Shown here: positions 1-4,886 of the stretch, piece by piece
Layout of the letters: every line of letters starts with the position of its first letter
Numbering within the stretch: position 1 is the stretch's first letter
Assembly: GCA_937899055.1 (NCBI GenBank)
Contig: CALBPX010000052.1
Span: 1 to 13,738 of the forward strand
Length of the DNA stretch: 13,738 bases
Origin: an uncultured Bacteroidales bacterium
GTDB lineage: Bacteria; Bacteroidota; Bacteroidia; Bacteroidales; UBA932
Reading direction: 5' to 3'
Notes under the pieces: model-generated
What the model was told of the DNA's origin: nothing
Databases searched by the model: none
What the model saw: the letters and a program-made list of their open reading frames with translations, nothing else
Translations under genes and position numbers: made by a program

Positions 1-32
1 GACTGGAGTTCAGACGTGTGCTCTTCCGATCT
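1..32. other. Illumina TruSeq read-2 adapter remnant (not genomic)
   Basis: These 32 bases match the 3' 32 bases of the Illumina TruSeq read-2 adapter, ending in the typical GCTCTTCCGATCT. Read on the minus strand the adapter adds the well-known artefact peptide IGRAHV and then a TGA stop, and that is exactly how the ATPase reading frame ends. The contig therefore stops at about base 33 and everything left of it is a sequencing artefact. Recognition is from memory of the adapter sequence; the match is full length without gaps. Confidence 0.97.
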
Positions 33-1920
33 CCTTCACTCCAATGGCAAACCAGACATTCTGACATGCAATGCCCAGTGTCCGGCGGGCAATACGTATG
101 GCGAGGGCTATCTTTGAGGGCTTGTCATCCATCAGCACCACATCGGCAGCCTCGATGGCAGCGTCGCTACCTAAGCCTCCCATGGCGATGCCGACATCGG
201 CACGGGCCAGTACGGGGGCATCGTTGATGCCGTCGCCTACGAAAGCTAATTTGGATGTGCGAGCGGAGAGCTCACGTTCCAGATAGGCTACTTTATCCGT
301 AGGCAGTAGCTCGGCATGGTATTCGTCGATGCCTATCTGCTGGGCCACGTGGGCTGCCACTTCTTTGCGGTCGCCAGTGAGCATGACGGTACGCTCTACT
401 CCCAGTTCCTTGAGCGTTGCAATGGCCTGAGTGGCATCCTCCTTGATCTTATCGTTGATGACGATATGACCTGCATACGTGCCGTTGATGGCGACATGGA
501 TAATGGTGCCGGCAGCAAGCTGATGCTGATGCCCACATTGTGGGCAATCGTGCCACTTGGCTCCGATGGCATCCATCATCTTCGTGTTTCCCACGCATAC
601 TACATCGTCGCCAACACGGGCACGGATGCCATGACCTGCTATCTCCTCGACATCGCTCACCTTGCAACCGTCGGTGGCCTCTTCTGGGAACGCGTCGCGA
701 AGGGCTGCACCGATGGGGTGGGTGGAGAAGTGCTCTACATGGGCGGCCAGATGCAGTAGCTGGTGCTCGTTGAAGCTGTCGGGATGTACGGCGCTGACGG
801 CAAATCTGCCCTCCGTTAGGGTACCTGTTTTATCAAATACGGCCACACGCGTCTTGGCGAGGATATCCATGTAGTTGGAGCCCTTGATGAGGATTCCTTT
901 CCGCGAGGCGCCTCCGATACCTCCGAAGAAAGTCAGGGGAACGCTGATTACCAGGGCGCACGGGCAGGAAACTACCAGAAACATCAAGGCCCTGTAGAGC
1001 CAGGTTGAAAATGTGGCAGAAAAGTTTCCGCTCAGAAGCGGCGGTAAAAATGCCAGCACAATGGCCGCAAAAACTACGATAGGGGTGTAGATTCTTGCAA
1101 ACCGGGTTATGAAGCTTTCGCTCTTGGATTTCTTTTCCGTGGCGTTTTCTACAAGGTCTATGATCTTGGATGCCATGCTGTTTTTGAAGAGCTTTACAGT
1201 GCGTATCTTAAGCAGACCGCTGAGGTTTACGCATCCGGAAATTACTTCGTCGCCGGGCCCTACCTGGCTCGGAACGCTTTCGCCGGTCAGGGCTACGGTA
1301 TCTACAGAAGAAGAACCTTCTGTAACAATTCCGTCCAAAGGTATTTTTTCTCCGGCGCGGATAACAACGGTTTCTCCTACGGCAACCTCTTCCGGATTGA
1401 CTTCCAGTATGTTGCCGTTTCTTTCCACATTGGCCCTGTCTGGCCTGATATCCATCAGATGGGCTATGCTCTTGCGGCTGCGGCCTTCTGCATATCCTTC
1501 AAACAGTTCGCCGATTTGGAAAAACAGCATCACGAAGACAGCCTCCGGAAACTGCGTGTCAGCACCCGGAAGGAAGCCAATGCACAAAGCTCCGATTGTG
1601 GCTATGGACATAAGGAAATGTTCGTTGAAGGCATCACCTTCCATAAGACCCTCAGCCGCCTCTTTCAGGGTTTGCCATCCGACCAGAAGATATGGAACAA
1701 GATAAACCAGAAGCAGTTGCCATGTCTTTAGATTGCATTTTTTTTCAATAATTACCGCCGCAACCAGCAGAATGGCTGTGGAGACTATTATTATCAGTTG
1801 GTTCTTAAGACCACCGTGCTCATGATGGTGCTCGTGTTCATGATGATGCTCATGATGGTGCTCGTGTTCGTGACAGCAGCCGCACACTTTTTTTGTGTTC
1901 TCGTGATGATTGTTTGACAT
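10..1920 (-). CDS. zntA: Zn/Cd/Pb-exporting P1B-type ATPase, 3' end lost in adapter
   Basis: Inner-membrane pump that exports divalent soft metals (Zn2+, Cd2+, Pb2+) using ATP. Residues 13-16 are CGCC, and 17-35 hold 13 His alternating with Glu, in place of an HMA metal-binding domain. Visible core motifs: TGES 212-215 (actuator domain), CPC 319-321 (membrane metal site), DKTGT 363-367 (phosphorylated Asp363), HP 401-402, GDGIND 562-567, and N621-x7-K629, the TM7 signature of the Zn/Cd/Pb (P1B-2) group. An unusual CPQCGHQH lies at 459-466 in the nucleotide-binding domain. Only codons above base 33 are genomic: the last real residue is K629, and E630-V636 plus the stop come from the adapter, so TM8 with its expected DxG is missing. 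The start is supported by AAAGGAG 8 bases upstream, inside the preceding regulator gene. The metal specificity is inferred from motifs. Confidence 0.93.
   Translation of the reverse strand: MSNNHHENTKKVCGCCHEHEHHHEHHHEHEHHHEHGGLKNQLIIIVSTAILLVAAVIIEKKCNLKTWQLLLVYLVPYLLVGWQTLKEAAEGLMEGDAFNEHFLMSIATIGALCIGFLPGADTQFPEAVFVMLFFQIGELFEGYAEGRSRKSIAHLMDIRPDRANVERNGNILEVNPEEVAVGETVVIRAGEKIPLDGIVTEGSSSVDTVALTGESVPSQVGPGDEVISGCVNLSGLLKIRTVKLFKNSMASKIIDLVENATEKKSKSESFITRFARIYTPIVVFAAIVLAFLPPLLSGNFSATFSTWLYRALMFLVVSCPCALVISVPLTFFGGIGGASRKGILIKGSNYMDILAKTRVAVFDKTGTLTEGRFAVSAVHPDSFNEHQLLHLAAHVEHFSTHPIGAALRDAFPEEATDGCKVSDVEEIAGHGIRARVGDDVVCVGNTKMMDAIGAKWHDCPQCGHQHQLAAGTIIHVAINGTYAGHIVINDKIKEDATQAIATLKELGVERTVMLTGDRKEVAAHVAQQIGIDEYHAELLPTDKVAYLERELSARTSKLAFVGDGINDAPVLARADVGIAMGGLGSDAAIEAADVVLMDDKPSKIALAIRIARRTLGIACQNVWFAIGVKEIGRAHV
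1817..1869 (-). repeat. 30-base tandem repeat coding the His/Glu tract
   Basis: A 23-base segment occurs identically at 1817-1839 and 1847-1869, a period of 30 bases. It codes two successive ten-residue units of the type HEHEHHHEHH near the ATPase N-terminus. Since 30 is a multiple of three, slippage would change the number of His ligands without breaking the frame. Confidence 0.85.
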
Positions 1921-1923
1921 ATG

Positions 1924-2298
1924 CTATTCTCCTTTTATAATAAGCCAGTGCCCGCCCTTGTTGCATCCTTGACGTTTGATGATGCCCTCAGACTTGAGGT
2001 TTGCCAGCTGTTTTTCAACGGCCTTTTCCGTGACGCAGACTCTCTGTGCAAGAGCCTTTGCCGTAATGTGCTTGTTTTCAGCAATCAACATTAAAATCTT
2101 GTCTCTGGTCCTAAGATTCTTCCTTAGAACTTCCACTTCCTCTACAGACTCATTGATTACAAGCCTAAGAAGCTGATCCATAGTTGAATCTATAGAGTTC
2201 ATAATCTCAGATGCCAGCTTTTCCCTGAATTTCCGGTAATCCAGTTCAACAGGCTCATTGTTTTCTGTGAAAAGCAGCACTTTTTTGATTTTGTCCAT
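1924..2298 (-). CDS. Winged-helix transcriptional regulator upstream of the metal ATPase
   Basis: A 124-residue protein, likely a DNA-binding regulator of the metal-export operon. The N-terminal half (about 1-65) is charged and mostly helical and could dimerise. The C-terminal half (about 66-122) is a winged helix: KILMLIAENKHITAKALAQR, then a recognition helix around VTEKAVEKQLANLKSEG, then a wing ending IIKRQGCNKGGHW. Only three bases separate its TAG stop from the ATPase ATG, so the two are almost certainly co-transcribed. Its Cys are 88 and 112, and with several His these might form a metal site, but there is no recognised ArsR, MerR or Fur sensor motif. Three phased repeats over its own promoter suggest autoregulation. 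It is not a classical ArsR/SmtB or MerR protein. The metal-responsive role is inferred from context. Confidence 0.75.
   Translation of the reverse strand: MDKIKKVLLFTENNEPVELDYRKFREKLASEIMNSIDSTMDQLLRLVINESVEEVEVLRKNLRTRDKILMLIAENKHITAKALAQRVCVTEKAVEKQLANLKSEGIIKRQGCNKGGHWLIIKGE
1929..1936 (-). promoter_or_regulatory. Shine-Dalgarno site for the ATPase
   Basis: On the minus strand AAAAGGAG lies 8 bases before the ATPase ATG. This is notable because most other genes here lack a recognisable Shine-Dalgarno site. It lies inside the last codons of the regulator gene, so ATPase translation may be coupled to that of the regulator. Confidence 0.7.
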
Positions 2299-2354
2299 AA
2301 TTTTTTCCCTAAGTCCCTAAATTTATACCCTACAAAAGTACAATTTATTCCCTA
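2299..2354 (-). promoter_or_regulatory. Three phased operator-like repeats before the regulator/ATPase operon
   Basis: The 13-base motif AATTTWTWCCCTA (plus strand) occurs at 2299-2311, 2320-2332 and 2342-2354. The outer two each differ from the next by one base. Start-to-start distances are 21 and 22 bases, two helical turns, so all three present the same DNA face. They surround the -7 box at 2333-2340 and run up to the ATG at 2298. This is the arrangement expected for a repressor that blocks RNA polymerase; the winged-helix protein encoded just downstream is the natural candidate. Confidence 0.6.
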
Positions 2355-2363
2355 AAAAACGAA
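2333..2363 (-). promoter_or_regulatory. Bacteroides-type promoter for the regulator/ATPase operon
   Basis: The minus strand reads TACTTTTG at 2340-2333, a perfect TAnnTTTG -7 box. Nineteen bases upstream is TTCG (2363-2360), a 3 of 4 match to the -33 TTTG. Transcription would start near 2326, leaving about 28 bases of leader. The -7 box lies between two copies of the phased repeat. Confidence 0.5.
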
Positions 2364-2401
2364 GGTTTCTACCATAAATTTGCAAATAATTTATAAAATA
2401 A

Positions 2402-2433
2402 TTTGGTTTATAACATAAACCGCTTTACATTTG
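2402..2433 (+). promoter_or_regulatory. Bacteroides-type promoter for the membrane protein/HTH pair
   Basis: TTTG at 2402-2405, exactly 20 bases, then TACATTTG at 2426-2433. Both boxes match the Bacteroides -33/-7 consensus (TTTG, TAnnTTTG) without mismatch. Transcription would start near 2440, giving a leader of about 75 bases to the ATG at 2515. It points away from the metal-export operon, so the two units are divergent. Confidence 0.65.
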
Positions 2434-2514
2434 CAGTGGTTTTGATGCTGAACGAGTGCGCAATCGGGGGGCAGAAAGACAAAAAAATGTTAAACAATGT
2501 TAAAAGATTTTACA

Positions 2515-3144
2515 ATGGAAACCAAGAACCTTACAACCGAAAGCTCTCTGAAGATAATCGCAGAGACAATGGAGCGCAGCAGAATGTCAATAGCCAAGAA
2601 TTCCGGCAGACCTCTTATCCTTTGGGGATGCTTGGTAGCTGTAACTTCTGTAATCATTTACTTCCTCTGGTCAAAGACCGGCAGTCCACTCTGGAATCTT
2701 CTCTGGTTCGCGATGAGTATCATAGGTTTTATCTGCACAATATTCTTGTCACAGAACAGTGAGAAGACTCCTAAGAATGAAGTGTCCAGGATTCTGGGCA
2801 AGACCTGGATGTGGTTTGGATTATTTACAACAGGATTCTATCTTTTAATCTGGGTTGCATACTTTATAATGAGAGCTTGTTATCCGGAAGCCAGCATCAG
2901 CGTGGACCTTACTCTGGTAATCACATTGATGATGGGACTTTGCGGAGTTATCTCCGGAGTCGTCATGAAGATGAAGTCCGTTGTTGCCTGCCTTGTTGTT
3001 GCTACTGCAATCTCTGTAGTTATAGCCCTGGTTGTACACGGGCCCGCACAGATTCTGGTATTTGCAGTTCTGGGTGTCTTAGGACTTGTAGTTCCAGGAC
3101 TTATTCTTCAGGGAAAGGTCAGAAACAACAATCTGGCAGCCTGA
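2515..3144 (+). CDS. Six-TM inner-membrane protein, function unknown
   Basis: A 209-residue integral membrane protein with a short cytoplasmic N-terminus (METKNLTTESSLKIIAETME...) followed by RPLILWGCLVA. That layout, an amphipathic N-terminal helix and then LLWG-type TM1, is one I associate with a Bacteroidota membrane-protein family commonly paired with HTH_34 regulators; no function is known to me. Counting from this start, hydrophobic segments fall at about 33-52, 60-79, 98-118, 131-151, 155-175 and 178-198. An in-frame ATG at 2497 would add six residues; 2515 is preferred because the family N-terminus begins there. It precedes the small regulator gene by 36 bases in the same direction, so the two are likely one operon. 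It has no enzyme motif. A role as a membrane sensor or transporter tied to the regulator is speculation. Confidence 0.75.
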   Translation: METKNLTTESSLKIIAETMERSRMSIAKNSGRPLILWGCLVAVTSVIIYFLWSKTGSPLWNLLWFAMSIIGFICTIFLSQNSEKTPKNEVSRILGKTWMWFGLFTTGFYLLIWVAYFIMRACYPEASISVDLTLVITLMMGLCGVISGVVMKMKSVVACLVVATAISVVIALVVHGPAQILVFAVLGVLGLVVPGLILQGKVRNNNLAA

Positions 3145-3180
3145 CTGACAATAGAGGAATAACGCTAAAAGCAAAGTGTT

Positions 3181-3492
3181 ATGGAAGAGAAACAGAAAAC
3201 GTTCAAGCCGCTGGATCCTCTGCTCCATTCGGAGCTGAGGCTTGCGGTGATGAGCATACTGATTGGGGTGAATGAAGCAGACTTCGTTTACATCAAGTCT
3301 CAGACCGGAGCCACAGCCGGGAACTTGAGCGTGCAGCTCGACAAGCTCTCCGCAGCGGGCTACATAGAGGTGGAGAAGACCTTCAAGGGAAAGAAAACCT
3401 GCACTCTCTGCCGCGTGACCGACAAAGGGCGCAATGCTTTCGCCGAGTATGTTGAAACTCTCAAGCAATATCTTCAGATTCCGAAGGTCTGA
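3181..3492 (+). CDS. HTH_34-type winged-helix transcriptional regulator
   Basis: A 103-residue single-domain winged-helix protein. The pattern DPLLHSELRLAVMSILI, then ADFVYIKSQTGATAGNLSVQLDKLSAAGYIEVEKTFKGKKTCTLCRVTDKGRNAFAEYVETLKQYL, follows the MarR/PadR-like HTH_34 family (PF13601) closely along its whole length. The recognition helix is around TAGNLSVQLDKL, the wing around EVEKTFKGKKTCTLCRVT, and the C-terminal helix probably dimerises. The fit to the family covers the full expected length. It lies 36 bases after the six-TM gene and is probably co-transcribed from the promoter at 2402. It ends 28 bases from the 3' end of the convergent GH3 gene. The ligand and target are not visible; it may control its own operon. 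Confidence 0.88.
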   Translation: MEEKQKTFKPLDPLLHSELRLAVMSILIGVNEADFVYIKSQTGATAGNLSVQLDKLSAAGYIEVEKTFKGKKTCTLCRVTDKGRNAFAEYVETLKQYLQIPKV

Positions 3493-3520
3493 GAATCGCC
3501 GAGGTTGATTTTTAGGTGTT

Positions 3521-4876
3521 TTAGGGCAGAGATATTCCGGCTCCTATTCCTATCATGGTAGAGCGTTCCATCTGCTGGGGAGTTTCTCTCCTGCGCTCGG
3601 CTTTCCGTTCGCTTCTTTCCATTCTGCGGATCAGACGGGAATCTCTGCGATGAGCCTGGCGGACCTTCTTTTCCAGATATTGCCTGAGGGCCTGAGTGGT
3701 TTCAAAGGTTCCGGCTGCAATGGAAGGGGAGGTTTTGAAAGAGGGGCTGAACAGGCCTGCTTCTGCCTTGAAAGCCAATACTCTGCGGACTTTCATATTG
3801 AGCTCGTCCAGAGAAAAAACGCCTCGTTCAACGGAGTCTGTAATGGCTTCTATGGCGCCGGTTATGTCTATGGGCATAAGAAGTATGTCGGAACCGCTGC
3901 GGTAGGCCTGAACTGTTACATCCACAGGATCTCTGCCCTCAGATACGCCCTTCATTACTATGGCGTCTGTGATTATGATACCGTTGTAGTTCTGGCGGCC
4001 TCTGAGCAGGCCGTCTATGCAGGGCCCGGAAATAGACATCGGAAGGCCGCTGGGGTCTATGTTGGGGTTGCTTACATGTGCAACCATAATCATCCCCAGC
4101 CCTTCTTTTATAAGTCTGCTGTAAGGCACCAGATCCACGCTGTCCATCATTGTCAGAGAATGGTCTATCACAGGCATCTGATCATGGCTGTCTATATAGG
4201 TATCGCCGAGCCCTGGATAATGCTTTCCGCACCCCAGCACTCCCTCTTTTTTCATCCCGTTCAGATATGCAGAAGCCAGGGCTGCAACTCTTTGCGGATT
4301 ACTTCCGAAGGAACGGGGGGCTATGGCGGTCTTGGCTTTGTTCTGCCTAACAAAATCGTTGTCGGGGCTTATATCTACAACCGGTGCAAAGTTTACGGCA
4401 AAGCCAAGGTCCTTGAGTTCACGGCCTATGTTCCGCCCCATGCTGTAAACCAGTTTTTCTGCATCAGGGAGCTTCCCCAGCCTTTCCTGCTTGGGGTATT
4501 TAAGGTATTCTTCAAACCTCATTGCAGCGCCCCATTCTGCATCTATGGTGTAGAGCATAGGAATTTGGGAGATTGAACTCAGGTAATTCATCCTTTCTGC
4601 CAGATCATATACGGAGCCGTCCATGACAATGATACCTCCGGCCCCATAATGCCTTACCAGCGAGTCTTCAAAAGCTCTTCTTGAATTGCTTGGATTGGGG
4701 TAGATGTCAAAGATGAAAAGTTGGGTAACCTTTTCCCTTACAGACATATTTGCCATCAGTTCCTCAATTGTTTCTTCTGTAACGTCTTGTCTGGTTTGTT
4801 TTTGGGCGTACGATGCAGCCGCACAGCCAACTATGGCTGGCAGCAGGAAAATCAATCTGTATTTAGAAATTTTCAT
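3521..4876 (-). CDS. NagZ-like GH3 beta-N-acetylhexosaminidase, exported
   Basis: A 451-residue exported glycoside hydrolase of family 3, NagZ-like branch, expected to release beta-linked GlcNAc from cell-wall fragments or glycans. Residues 1-24 are a signal peptide. IVGC at 15-18 also resembles a lipobox, so periplasmic or lipoprotein location is open. The catalytic domain (about 33-375) contains GKHYPGLGDTYIDSH at 217-231, with the NagZ-type Asp229/His231 acid-base dyad, and IIITDAIVM with the likely nucleophile Asp304. The usual KHFPGHG has Leu in place of the second His. Unlike many Bacteroidota homologues it has no extra C-terminal domain. Instead it ends in a very basic stretch (about 404-437, rich in Arg and Lys). 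Its ATG is 10 bases after the barrel gene, so it is the last gene of the sigma-factor cluster. No Shine-Dalgarno is seen. The substrate is inferred from the family. Confidence 0.85.
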   Translation of the reverse strand: MKISKYRLIFLLPAIVGCAAASYAQKQTRQDVTEETIEELMANMSVREKVTQLFIFDIYPNPSNSRRAFEDSLVRHYGAGGIIVMDGSVYDLAERMNYLSSISQIPMLYTIDAEWGAAMRFEEYLKYPKQERLGKLPDAEKLVYSMGRNIGRELKDLGFAVNFAPVVDISPDNDFVRQNKAKTAIAPRSFGSNPQRVAALASAYLNGMKKEGVLGCGKHYPGLGDTYIDSHDQMPVIDHSLTMMDSVDLVPYSRLIKEGLGMIMVAHVSNPNIDPSGLPMSISGPCIDGLLRGRQNYNGIIITDAIVMKGVSEGRDPVDVTVQAYRSGSDILLMPIDITGAIEAITDSVERGVFSLDELNMKVRRVLAFKAEAGLFSPSFKTSPSIAAGTFETTQALRQYLEKKVRQAHRRDSRLIRRMERSERKAERRRETPQQMERSTMIGIGAGISLP

Positions 4877-4886
4877 CGCTTGGTTG

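Noticed and set aside
316..759. A 147-codon plus-strand frame opposite the metal ATPase
   Set aside because: It is antisense to a strongly conserved P-type ATPase and its sequence looks like a shadow of those codons.
2403..2762. A 119-codon plus-strand frame overlapping the promoter and the six-TM gene
   Set aside because: It runs across the promoter and out of frame with the clear membrane protein; its translation has no domain-like features.
3494..3514. Possible terminator between the convergent HTH and GH3 genes
   Set aside because: Only a 3-4 bp interrupted stem (AATC...GATT) before TTTT; too weak to call.
3650..4576. A 308-codon plus-strand frame opposite the GH3 gene
   Set aside because: Long, but fully antisense to the recognised glycosidase, with no family resemblance and many Cys/His as expected of a shadow frame.
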